DNA of 64,000 nucleotides from Astragalus membranaceus (Eukaryota > Streptophyta > Magnoliopsida > Fabales > Fabaceae), in contig CM076846.1 in assembly GCA_039519185.1 (NCBI GenBank), forward strand, positions 155,482,406 through 155,546,405. Reading direction: 5' to 3'. Of the stretch, positions 47,932 through 59,200 are shown one piece after another. The position numbers and the translations under genes are program-made. The notes under the pieces were generated by a model. It was not told where the DNA came from. It saw only the letters and a list, made by a program, of their open reading frames with translations, and did not search any database. Position 1 is the first letter of the stretch. Every line of letters starts with the position of its first letter.

Positions 47932-48308
47932 ACACCAAAAGTTTATTTAATTGTAACAAGTTCGTCCTTTAAGATTTTTTCGTCACTTAGGTCCTTTAAG
48001 TTATTTAATTGTAATAAGTTGGTCTTTTAAGTTTTTTCGTACCACTTAGGTCATTTAAGTTATTTAATTGTAATAAGTTGGTTTTTTAAGTTATTTAATT
48101 GTGACTTTTAAAGGCCTGATAACTTACATTTTTCAGCTCCAAATTGTTACAATTAAATAACTTAGAGGGCCTGAGTGGTACGAAAAAACTTAAAGGACTA
48201 ACTTGTTACAACTAAATAACCTAAAGGACCTAAGTGATACGAAAAAAACTTAAAGGACCAACTTGTTACAATTAAATAACTTAAAGGACCGCTCGTGTAA
48301 TTTAGCCT
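47932..48308. mobile_element. foldback MITE with internal tandem units
   Basis: Perfect 14-bp ends AGGCTAAATTACAC / GTGTAATTTAGCCT. Each arm holds repeated units of about 55 bp with CCTTTAAGTTATTTAATTGT and ACTTAGGTC, mirrored in the other arm. 377 bp. Confidence 0.8.
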
Positions 48309-48436
48309 GTAATATATACTTGTTTTTTGTTTTGGTCCTGATATTTTTGAAGTGATTCCTAAAATAATTATCTATTCTGGTTGTTTTTCTTTTGTTTCAA
48401 CTTTCAGTCCTTTGAGATATTCTTTTATTTGTTTTA

Positions 48437-48717
48437 GGCCTTGTTTGGTAAAAAGTAGTGGATAGTGGATGAGTAGATAGCAGATGAGCTAGCGAACAGC
48501 AGATAGTGGAGAAGCTAACGGATAGCAAATCATGTATTTTGTAAAACTAGCGGCTAAACTAACTAATAAATGTAAAATGACATAAAAAATAAAGATATAG
48601 AATTGTTTAGTTTAATTTAAACGCTAGTGCTTACCAAACACGTCTACTCATCATCCGCTAGCCAAATCCGCTAATCAAATTTGCTATCGGCTAGCGAATG
48701 AGACTTGCCAAAGAGAG
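48437..48717. mobile_element. possible hAT-like MITE
   Basis: The left end GGCCTTGTTTGGTAAA and complement of the right end GCTCTCTTTGGCAAGT match at about 10 of 16 positions. The interior has many GCTAGCG / GATAGCGGAT-like words in both orientations. Weak. Confidence 0.35.
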
Positions 48718-49144
48718 CAATCACCTAGGTGACTAAAACAAATAAAGGAATATCTCAAGGATTAAAACAAAACAAAAACCACCAAAATAGATAACTATAC
48801 AAATACCAAGAGAAATAAAGCAGACTTAACACGGGAATAGGGCTCCCAAAAGACCAATGTTTAGCACTGACCATACAAATTAGTATTTTAATTCTTGGAG
48901 ATACATGCACTTAAAAGGATCCACATTTCATTCATAGAAAATGCAATGATTCGGCATAGTCTTTGCTAGGAGTACAGTTTAATAACAAATAGGGTCTCTT
49001 TGATTTGTAAACAGGTGAGTACCGGACTGTACAGTATAGTACTAGACAAGACAACACTAGACAACTTTTTGTCCTGTACACTATTTGGTGAACTATGGAC
49101 AACACAAGCAAAAAAATGCAAAATTTAATTCAATTACCCTTTCT

Positions 49145-49320
49145 TTTTTTTGGTATGGACCATTGCTGGCTACCCACGGAGTGTCCCAACGCTTTCAACG
49201 AAAGACTAATCTCCGCTCGTGCTTAGGATCAAATTTCGCACTGGCCAACACCGAGTTTGTCCACTGCGGGAATCGAACCCGGGAGCACCGGGTCGAATTG
49301 GGCCAACGGTGTTGGTTTCT
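49145..49320 (-). mobile_element. tRNA-derived SINE
   Basis: Flanked by an exact 13-bp duplication AATTACCCTTTCT (49132-49144 and 49321-49333). On the minus strand it has a B box GGTTCGATTCC near its 5' end and ends in a short A run. Its 176 bp and duplication length fit a SINE. No tRNA cloverleaf is intact. Confidence 0.75.
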
Positions 49321-49410
49321 AATTACCCTTTCTAATGTTTATAATGATTTTATATAACATAAATATAATATAATTAAAAAATTATAAAGAAAAATGTACG
49401 ATGAAGAAGA

Positions 49411-49622
49411 TAGGAGAGAGAGAGAGAGAGAGATGAGGGAGAGAGCTCAAGTGATGAGAAGATATAAGATAGATGATATTAGAGAGGTAGATAGAGGGAG
49501 AGAGAAAGAGAGAGGTGAATGAGATGAGAAGATATAAGAAGTGAGAGGAGATAGATAGATAGATAGATAGATAGAGAGAGGGAGAGAGATGAATGAGATA
49601 GAAGAGCGAGAGGAGGGGAGAG
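49411..49622. repeat. GA/GATA-rich microsatellite region
   Basis: Interrupted GAGAGA and ATAGATAGATAG runs. The 95-codon minus-strand frame here (SLPLSIYLSIYLS) is a product of the repeat. Confidence 0.9.
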
Positions 49623-49648
49623 AATAATTATTGAGTAGAAAATAAAAA

Positions 49649-50302
49649 GGGTCTTTTTTTGTACCCCCCCATCGTACCCTATACCCCCAATATGCCAAAC
49701 GGACGATTTTACCCTTGAATTTTTTGATTTTCAAAAAACATTCCGGAATTACTTATTAAGACATGATTCCGGAACGCATTTTTTTAAGGATTTTCGGAAT
49801 TACGTGAAAATTTCCGGAATTATGTGAAAAATGGCTTCCGGAATTATTTTAAAAAGGGGTATTTCCCAAACAAATGGCTTCCGAAATTATGTTAAAAAGG
49901 GGTATTTTCGAAATTGAAAATGTTGTTTTGGAAATTTTTAAAAAACTGGACTTTTACCCACGGTTTTGTCCGTAGGTAAAAGTGTTTTTTAAAACTTGGA
50001 CTTTTACCTACAAAATCCATGACTTTTACCTACGGACAAAACCGTAGGTAAAAGTCCATTTTTTTAAAAAAACTTTTACCTACGGATAAAACCGTGGGTA
50101 AAAGTCCAGTTTTTTGTGAATTCCGGAAATACTATTTTTTACATGATTTCGGAAGCCGTTTTCCACATATTTCCGGAAATTTTCACGTAATTCCGAAAAT
50201 CCTTCGAAAAATCAATTTCCAGTTAAATTTTGTTAACAATGTGAGGGGTATTTTGGGAATAAAATGGGTTATGGGGGTATAGGGGAGAAGGAAAAAAAAC
50301 CC
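49649..50302. mobile_element. non-autonomous MULE-type element
   Basis: Exact 9-bp target duplication AAATAAAAA (49640-49648 and 50303-50311). Ends GGGTCTTTTTTTGTACCCC and complement GGGTTTTTTTTCCTTCTCCC are followed by TATACCCCCA in both. The interior holds many TTCCGGAA-like palindromes and mirrored ACTTTTACCTACGG blocks. No coding sequence. Confidence 0.78.
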
Positions 50303-50355
50303 AAATAAAAATAATATTTTGTTATTTTTGGGGCGTGATTAGAAAGTTGTAGTGT

Positions 50356-50549
50356 CACTAGTGCAAAAAAGACATTTAGCGTCAGTTATTTTGGACATTT
50401 AGCATCGGTTATCGCCCGATGCTAAATGTCGCGATGCTAAAAGTGTGACATTTAGCGCCGGTTATTTACCCGACGCTAATTGTAACTTTTAACATCGGAT
50501 TTTCAAAAAACCGACGCTAAATGTCACTTTTATCACTTTTTTGTAGTTT
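50356..50549. mobile_element. small CACTA-like element
   Basis: Begins CACTAGTGCAAAAAAGAC, an En/Spm-type terminus, and ends in a degenerate complement (CACTTTTTTGTAG). About eight ACATTTAGCGTCGG-type subterminal words alternate in orientation. The Tat retrotransposon begins directly after it, so it probably inserted at its right edge. Confidence 0.65.
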
Positions 50550-50554
50550 GGGAA

Positions 50555-51538
50555 TGTTTACCGTGATTTTTGGTAAACACCGCTAGTTACACGTGTGTGT
50601 TGCTTGCGAGATCAACTAGAAACATCTCAGAACATTTGTGAATTAAAGTTTTATTAAAGTTATTGATGTTTACGATGATAACCGTTTTAATGGAGTAAAA
50701 CGATGAAGAAATGCATAAGTGTTTAAGAAGAAATGCAGAAATGTAATGAATTGTAGTAAAGTGCAGAAAGTGTAAATAAAGGAAAGGAAATCGAAAAACA
50801 GTAAATTGCAGGAATTCGTAAAGAAGAACCAGTAAACTGCAGGAATCTTTAAAGAAATAGTAAATAGATTGCTGAATGTAAGAGGTTTGGTACGCAGATC
50901 ACATACATTGTTCTTCAGTAACTCGTTTTTCTCTTATGCGGAAGTATGGGTGTTTTCTGAACGTTTGTATAGAATGAATTGCGACCTTTAACTCTACGAG
51001 AAAACTCCTATTTATAATAAAAGAGAAACAATAACCGCTCAGCGGTTTTTCTAAATAAAATAACTGCTATTTCGACTAGATAACTGCTCCATCTTTCGAC
51101 CACATTGCTGTTGTCCTTTTCTACCAACACTCTTTGACTTAACCTGTTATCTGGATATTGTTTAACTTCCTGTCGAAACTACTAGCTTCAGCTTTCCAAT
51201 TTTCGCTAAGTTATGTGCTACGCTGATTCTTCCTGTACACAACTTCTCGTTGTCGAAATATCAAGCCTTCTTCCTGAATACACCGAGTCAAACCTTGTTG
51301 ACATGTAAATGCCCACGCTTTCGACAACAACACTGCTCTGTCTTCGACTAAACTCTTTGACGTCTTGCTCGTCGAAAACTTTGTCTTTAAACTCTCAGTT
51401 TCATTAAGCCTTAGGCATAGTCGAAATTACTCTTCACAACACCTTTCTCAATGTCAAATATCAACATCTTTTCTTTAAAATGACAAGTCAACATTATTGA
51501 CTGCATTTAATTGAGCCTGTCGAAAATGCAGGCTAACA
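50555..51538 (-). repeat. 3' LTR of the Tat element
   Basis: 984 bp with TG...CA ends. The plus-strand left edge reads TGTTTACC...GGTAAACA, an 8-bp inverted pair within the terminal 25 bp. On the minus strand TATAAATAGG at 51016-51007 is the likely promoter, about 0.5 kb into the LTR. An AACCGCTCAGCGGTT palindrome lies at about 51032. Confidence 0.92.
51007..51016 (-). promoter_or_regulatory. LTR TATA box
   Basis: TATAAATAGG on the minus strand, the only good TATA site in the LTR. It would drive gag-pol from the 5' copy, whose matching position falls just beyond the window. Confidence 0.6.
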
Positions 51539-51550
51539 AATTGCCCCCCA
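51539..51550 (-). promoter_or_regulatory. polypurine tract
   Basis: Minus-strand TGGGGGGCAATT immediately precedes the LTR start TGTTAGCC. Its position and composition fit the plus-strand primer site. Confidence 0.75.
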
Positions 51551-51839
51551 AAAAGACGTTTTCGACTGAATTCTTGAATGAAGATAGAAAATGACTTTTT
51601 GAAATTTCATTCGACTATCCCATGAAATCTTATGTTATCATTTCATATCTTTTCTCAGAATATGAGGGGACGTTTTTGGGCAAAAGTATAGCTTGCTGGC
51701 GCCTTCTTCCAACGAGAGTGCGCCACATACGCAAATTTAACTGTTGAGATTTTCCACAATCCCACGTTTCCCACTAAAGCCACGATTACCAACATATTTT
51801 ATTCTCTTTTTTTTATTTATTAAAACATGGTAAAACGAC

Positions 51840-51848
51840 TATAAAAAG
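51840..51848 (+). promoter_or_regulatory. TATA box of the antisense PMD gene
   Basis: TATAAAAAG on the plus strand, 431 bp before the ATG at 52271. It places a transcription start near 51872 inside the element, independent of the LTR promoter and in the opposite direction. Confidence 0.65.
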
Positions 51849-51942
51849 AAGCTGTACCCTTTCATTTCTCTTTTTGAGGGTCTTCATCTTCTTCTTCTTC
51901 TCTGCGAACCTCCATTAAACCTTCTTCTGCGAGTATTGCGTT

Positions 51943-52206
51943 TTCTTCTTCTTCTTCTTCTTCTTCTTCTTCTTCTTCTTCTTCTTCTTCTTCTTCTTCT
52001 TCTTCTTCTTCTTCTTCTTCTTCTTCTTCTTCTTCTTCTTCTTCTTCTTCTTCTTCTTCTTCTTCTTCTTCTTCTTCTTCTTCTTCTTCTTCTTCTTCTT
52101 CTTCTTCTTCTTCTTCTTCTTCTTCTTCTTCTTCTTCTTCTTCTTCTTCTTCTTCTTCTTCTTCTTCTTCTTCTTCTTCTTCTTCTTCTTCTTCTTCTTC
52201 TTCTTC
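51943..52206 (+). repeat. (TTC)n array, about 88 units
   Basis: An uninterrupted TTC/CTT triplet run of about 264 bp in the predicted 5' leader of the antisense gene. The poly-Leu and poly-Lys frames over it are artefacts. Confidence 0.97.
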
Positions 52207-52270
52207 ATTTCACGAAACAAACAAACCTACGAAGTGCTTCTATTTCTCCACTAGCTTTCTGTTTCTAACA

Positions 52271-55200
52271 ATGGCGTCCTCTTCCACCATAAAACCTCAT
52301 ACTGTAACCTCTGAGAAGAAAACCCTTATTTCTGAACCTGCTCTCACTTTGGAGGAAACGCAAATTTACCGGTCTCAGGTACTTATCCCCTTCTCTAAAC
52401 CTTCAAAGCATGCATTTTTAGGTCCCCTTCCTCTTGCTGATGATGATTCACCTAAGATTAGGGACGTTTTCCCTAGTTACCATAGACACAGCCCTAGGAT
52501 CTTCAGTGCGGGTCCACATGTGATGGATTTCATGAGCAACCCGAATAGGGTTTTTCGATCTTCGCCACCAACTGAGAAAAACACACTCTATATCGACTGG
52601 CTTAACAAGATTGAGTCGAAGAAAGGAGATATTTGGAAGAGTCAGGGAATTTTCGACCTGATTCAAGTCTCAAGATATGGGCCTAAGTATCAAAGCCCGA
52701 TGCTTCTTTCTGCTCTACATTTTTGGGATATCACTGCTAATAGTCTTCATTTAAAGTGCGGCATGCTTGCCCCCACTTTGCTTGATGTGGCAGCTATAAC
52801 GGGTTTGAAACCGTTAGGGGAAATTTTTGACCCTGCTACCCGTACTGATTGTGAATTTGACTTCAAGAAAGCCAGCTTTAAAGGGTATATTGAAGAGAAA
52901 CATATTATCGGGTCGAAGGATGTTTCTGATGAAGAGCACATTGCTTTTCTCACTTTCTGGTTATCCTTCTATGTATTCATTTCTTCGTCACTTCAAGTGG
53001 CTAAGATGTACATCCCCCTGGCCATTCAATTACATCAATGTCGAAACATCAACTTGGCCACCCTTATTTTAGGGTCTCTTTTCGACAGCTTGAGGCAAGG
53101 GGTTATTGATTTGAAAGGACTTAAACCAGAAGGAAAATACTTGATCTCTGGACCAATTTGGTTGTTTCAATTGTGGCTCATTGCCACTTTCAATTCAAAA
53201 TTAACAATGTACATCCCTGATGATTACCTCGATGTAGTTTCTAACAGAGGGGTCGAAGGTGTACGACTTGCTTTGTTAAAACCTAAACAAATAGGAGTGT
53301 CTGTCGAAGATCTCTTTTCACAAGCTTTCGACATGTTTTTGAATTGTACCGAATTTTCTCCTTCCATGGCTCCTTTTGCTGGAAGAACTTATGGACCACC
53401 TTGGTTCACTAGGGAATTCCCTGCTAATAACCCTGATGAAGAGCAAGAGACTAACCAAATTTGGAAGGCATTTTTAACTCCCCAATTGTTATCATCCCGA
53501 ATCTCTCCTGGGAAATCATCAAACCAATTTGGTATATTCCCATATCATCCTAGTTTACATGCACGACAATTTGGGTTGTGTCAACTTCGACCTAGCCCTT
53601 TTTTCAGGTCTAAGAAGAAACTGTTGATTCCTGAGAATGAGGAGGAATCGATAAATCGCCTCAACAATTTTTCTGATGATTCTTTTCATCTTACTCCCAT
53701 CCCTTTTGAACCAACTTTCTCTTGTACCCACAAATTTTCTCAGTGGTGGACAGAGTATCTCACCAGGAAGTTCACTGGTGTCGAAGAGGCTACTCTATTG
53801 GTCAAACTAATATCTGCTTTTCCTTCGCAGAAAAAGAAGACCAAGTCGAAAGGTATACATATTCAAGAAATTCGAGCATTTCAACAATACTTCGAAACTG
53901 TATATGATCCAACTAATCTTCGTCGAACTGTCTCTCAAGCTGCAAAGGTTTTTAAACAAAAAAACCTTGATAAAATTCCAACTATGATTTTTCCACCTTA
54001 TGTACCCGATAAATACTTTTTTGCTTTAACACAAAACAAAATTAAATTTCCACCTTTACCAACCAGTGAACTGGCTCTGGCATTTTGGTCACCCATTCCA
54101 GAATGGTTTGTATGTGGTTCGACTAAGGCGCTATTCAATTTTTCGAATAAAATAGTTGAGAAAGTAATTTCGACTAAGCAGGACATATACACTTTTGAGG
54201 GTCATCTTCATTTAGATATTCAACATATTCGAATCTTGTCCTCCATTAGAGAAGGTGATTCACAAGACTTCTTAGGAAAAATAAATTTCTCTTTTGTGTA
54301 TTTTGTATTAACACTTGTTTGTCGAATATTTGTAGCTGTTCCTATCACATCGTCTTCGACAGATGGTGCAGCAACGAAGAAGAAGAAAAAAGACGTTGAA
54401 GTTTCGTCAACTAGAAAACCACCTTTCCAAGAAGAAAAACAAAAAGTGAGTACCTCTTTATTTACTCTTTGTATCATCTCATTATACTCTCGACTGATCA
54501 GTTATCTGTTTTGCAGAGTCGAAAAAGAACTAGTAGTTCCTTAACTTCCAATCCAAAGAAAACAAGAATAGTTAAACCAAGAGTTGTGAGCGATTCAGAG
54601 GTCGAAACTCTCAATATCTTGCCTATTTATATTTACTCTCTCTTTTTCCTGCTTATGCTTATATGATTGTTGCGTTTTTCAGTCTGATGAAACACCACTA
54701 CTCAGGACTAAGCCTGTCAAGGTTCAAGTTCCTGAAGCAGAAAGAGAAAGAAAGACAAAACATTCTCAAGATGCCTCTAAAACTGTTTCTCAGCAAGCTT
54801 CTGTCGAAAGACAGCAAAAAGAAGAAAAAGCTCCAAGAAGGCTTATCAAGAAAATTAAGAGTGCACACTCTTTAGTCGAAAACATCAGAGCTAAGGTGAT
54901 TGATTGAAGCTTATATATTTTTCGAAAATTTTATTTATCTGTAATAATACTCACTTTACTTCATTTTTAGGGAACTGAAACTGTTAACCCTGAAATCCCA
55001 ACAAAGCAGGTTACGCCTACCTCCACTCACTCCCCTTCAAAAATACTCATTGCTGGAGAAGGTGTCGAAGAAAAATATTTGAGTCAGCAAACAACTGTTG
55101 TCGAAGCTACACTGCTGGTCAAAACAACTCCTCTTGCTGAAACTGCAAAGGAAGTTTCCGATCATGGCCCAGAGCATGCTGCTATGGATGTCGATGAAAG

Positions 55201-56131
55201 CCCTGATGCTGGCCAAAGTGGAGCTGAGATCAGCATATCTTCTTCTCCAAACATGGAAGAACAAGAGTACAACGAGGTGGAGGGTGAAGATGACGGTAAC
55301 AATGAAAGGAAAAGTGAATCTCCTGAGGCAGCTAATCCTCCACATTCTGTGCCTTCGACACATGACACCACTTTGAGCTCTCAAGAACAAGAGCTTTTGG
55401 ATCTGAAACGTAAAGACCCTCTTGAAGCTTTCAAGCGAATGGTGAGTGGTTTATCCTCAACAGAAAGTAAGCCAAGTGTTTCGACTGCCTCTGTTGGCGA
55501 TTCCTCTGGAGGTCCTAAAGAAGATCTGATTCGAGAACTTCAAGCATCCCTCTTTGAGGTAGATCTGTTCATGGCTATCGAAGCAGGTCATATGCTCTCT
55601 TACAAACTCAAATCTTTGCTCAACAAACTTAATAATTCTGGCTCCAGTGACTCTCTTTTATGCTTCATTGCCGAATTTGAGCCTTTACTGGAGCAGATTT
55701 CCAGAGATATACAGAAGAGGAAGAGCACTGTTGTGAACAAGGAGCGTGAGCTTGAGCTTCTGAGAGAAGAAAGTGCCGCTGTCAAAGCCTTAGAAAGCAA
55801 GATTTCGACCCTGAAAATTCAAGCAGCAACTAATTCTAAGGAGATAGCTGACTGTGATGTGAACATTTCGACATACCAGGCTCAAATCAGGGAGTTGCGG
55901 TCGAAGATTGAAGCGGAAGAAAAGAAGAAAATTTCTGTTCAACAGAGATCTTCAATTCCTTTAGAGAATGCACTTCGATCTGAGGCAACTTTGGCTATCG
56001 AACACTTGGAGAGGGTTCAGAGACATGATGAGGCAGTTAAGAGGCTAACTGAGGAAGAATCCCTCTTAAATGCTAGATTGAGGCATGCCCGAGCAGCCTT
56101 TGAGAGGCTTAAAGTTTCTTTTGTAATTTAA
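52271..56131 (+). CDS. retrotransposon-borne PMD and coiled-coil protein, antisense
   Basis: Predicted five exons: 52271-54254, 54336-54445, 54517-54600, 54683-54895, 54971-56131. They sum to 3552 nt, in frame throughout, giving 1183 residues with no stop. The first intron is 81 nt and may be retained without breaking the frame; the others are 71, 82 and 75 nt. The second-to-third junction uses the donor GTCGAA, which is unusual. Start context AACAATGGC is good. Residues about 85-430 resemble the plant mobile domain (GIFDLIQVSRYGPKYQSPML, LHFWDITANSLHL, GMLAPTLLDVAAITGL). A basic Lys-rich hinge follows, then an acidic Ser-rich segment and a heptad-rich coiled coil at about 1037-1177. Function is unknown; PMD proteins of plants act in silencing. 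It converges on integrase, with 89 bp between the two 3' ends. It is intact whereas gag-pol is broken. Splicing is predicted, not observed. Confidence 0.8.
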
Positions 56132-56220
56132 TTTTCAATTTGTATTCTGACAGCATTTTACTCAATTTGTATTTCGACAATATTCTTTGGCATGAGTGCC
56201 ATGTTTATATTCTCCCGCCC

Positions 56221-59200
56221 TCAATCTTGCGTTATGTTAATTTCTTGCAACACTGGCTTATATCTTTTTAAGTACTTGCCATTTATACGCAAAATTCGAT
56301 TATCAGCGCTTAACTCTTCGACTTCATAAGCACCGTTTGAGAAAACTCGTAAAATTTTAAATGGCCCTTCCCAATTTGGTGACCATTTACCTAAGGCTCT
56401 ATCTTTTTTGTCCATAGGTAGGATAACTTTCCACACAAAGTCCCCAATGACAAAAGTTTTTGATTTAACCTTTTTGTTGTAGGCTTTAGCTACTCTTTCT
56501 TTCTGCCTTGTAAGGATATCTAATGCAAATAACCTTTCTTCGTCTAAATCAACCAATTCGTCTAAAATCATGTCCCAATAATGATCTGATGGGATCTCGA
56601 ATTGCCTTTGAATTCTGGTTGACTGTAGATATATTTCGACTGGTGATACTGCATCATTCCCAAAGGTGAGTTTGAATGGAGTAGAGTTAATTGATTCTCT
56701 AGGAGAATTTCGACAAGCCCATAACGCTTGATTAAGAGTTTTGTGCCAATTCTTAGGCTTTTGCCCGATATGTTTTTTAATCAAATTAATGATAATTTTA
56801 TTGGCTGCTTCGACTTGACCATTTGCTTGAGCATAATATGGTGTCGAACTTAATAACTTAAATCCATTTTCAGAGGCAAAATTTACCATTTTTCGACCAG
56901 TAAAAACTGAGCCTTGATCTGTGGTAATGGTTTCTGGTATCCCAAACCTATATAAAATATGGTTTTGAATAAAGTCTATTACCGCCTCTTGGACGTCTAC
57001 CTTAGCTAAGGAAATAGCTTCGACCCATTTAGTGAAGTAATCAATACCCACTAATATATAACGGTGGCCTTTCGACGACGTTGGCTTAATTTCACCAATT
57101 ATGTCTAAGGCCCAACCTCTAAACGGCCAAGGTTTTACTATTGAATGTAATTCACTTGCAGGTACGTGTTGTACTCCTGCGTGTTTTTGACATTCTTGGC
57201 ATCCTTTAGCAAAATCTATGCAATCTTTTAGCATAGTTGGCCAGTATACTCCTTGTCGAAACAAGAGCCATTTCATCTTGTGGCCTACTTGGTGAGACCC
57301 ACAAGCTCCACCATGAGTATTGGATGTTGCTAAGTATGCCTCATTTTCACTAAGGCATTTAAGCAAAACTCCTCCAGGAGTTTTCTTGAACAACTCGTTT
57401 CCAATAATCACGTAGCTTAATGCCCTATACTTGGTTTTTCGATTTGTTGTTTCTGTTGGGTTTTCCAAGTATTCGACAATTGGTTTTCGCCAATCATCAT
57501 TCGACATATTGTCAATGGCAAAAATTTCGCCATTTTCACTTGGAGGAAATAATAATTCTGACTTGTCTGCCCCCCAAGTTTTGGCATTGACAATTCATCT
57601 CCAGAACAATCCGTCGAAATTAATTTCTCCTTGATCTCTATTAATTCACTGAGTTTTGTTGGAGAAACTCTATAGCCTGAAGCAATTTGTGCTAAGTCAT
57701 TTGCTTCGTGATTTTCAATTCGAGGTATATGCTCAATGTTAACGTAGTCGAAGCGTTTCAACAAAGCATTGGCAGTGACAAAGTATATGATTAAATTCTC
57801 TTTAATGCATTTATACTCCTTAGTTAATTGCTTCACCACTAATTCAGAGTCACCTCTAATTTCGACAGCCTTTGCCCCCAGCTCTAGCAAAACTTCTAAA
57901 CCTGTTATCAAGGCTTCATACTCGGCCTCATTATTAGAGCAAAGTTCTTTAATTTTAAATTTATATTTCGTTGGTATTTTTGTTGGCGAAATAATTAATA
58001 TTCAAATTCCAGAACCATTTTTATGGCTTGACCCGTCGAAATATAATGTCCAAGGTCGAATATTCATATGATTAGTTGTTGCTTCGACCATTGAATGGTC
58101 AACAATAAAGTCCGCAACAATTTTCCCTTTGATAGCTTTCAAAGGTTGATACGTTAATGAATATTCGGAAAGGGCTAAAGCCCATTTACCAATTCGACTG
58201 TGCAATATAGGTTTCGACAGCATATGTTTAATAATATCAAAATGAGAATAAACATACACATCAATTGGTTTTATATATTGCTTTAATTTGGTACAAGAGA
58301 AATACAAACAAAGGCACAATTTCTCCGTTGGATGATATCTAGTTTCAGCATCATTTAAAACTCTACTAAGGTAATATATGGCTCTTTCGACACCATTATC
58401 ATCCTCTTGCGCCAACATGCTACCTATTGTTAGCTCTGATGCTGCTATATACAATTTCATCACCTTATCTCTGATAGGTGGTAACAAAATAGGTGGTTTA
58501 ACTAGATAAGCTTTAATCTCGTCGAAGGCCTTTTGGTGTTCTGGATTCCATTTGAACACGTCTTCTTTCTTCAGTCGAAGCAATGGCGAGAAAACTTGAG
58601 TTTTGCCACTTAGGTTTGAGATGAACCTTCTTAGGAAATTGATCTTTCCTAATAATGACTGGAGCTCTTTTTTGGTCGAAGGAGCCTTCGTTTCCATGAT
58701 TGCTTTCGTCTTGTTTTGGTTTATTTCAATGCCTTTTTTGTGGACAACAAATCCCAAGAAGTCACCTGCACGTACACAGAAGGCACATTTTATTGGATTC
58801 ATTTTCAATCCATACTTTCTCATTCTTTCGAATGACTGTCGAAGATGGTCTATATGACCATTTTCTGTCGAAGATTTAACAACAATATCATCTATGTATA
58901 CTTGCATAAAATTTTCAATAAAATCATGAAACATAGAATTCATTGTTCTTTGGTATGTTGCACCAGCATTTTTTAACCCAAAAGGCATTACTACCCATTC
59001 ATAAACACCTAAAGCTCCTGGGCATCGAAATGCTGTTTTCGACACATCTTCTTCGGCAATAAAAATTTGATTATACCCTGAGTATCCATCTAACATACTT
59101 AGGTATTCAAATCCTACTGCCGAATCAATTAGCATCTCTGCCACAGGCATAGGGTATTGATCTTTGGGTGTAGCATTATTTAGATCTCTAAAATCTATGC

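Noticed and set aside
49255..49285. tRNA gene on the minus strand
   Set aside because: Only a B-box-like segment is present, no cloverleaf. The flanking duplication shows a SINE.
51915..52268. Poly-Lys and poly-Leu frames
   Set aside because: Direct translation of the TTC triplet array; no ATG context or conserved sequence.
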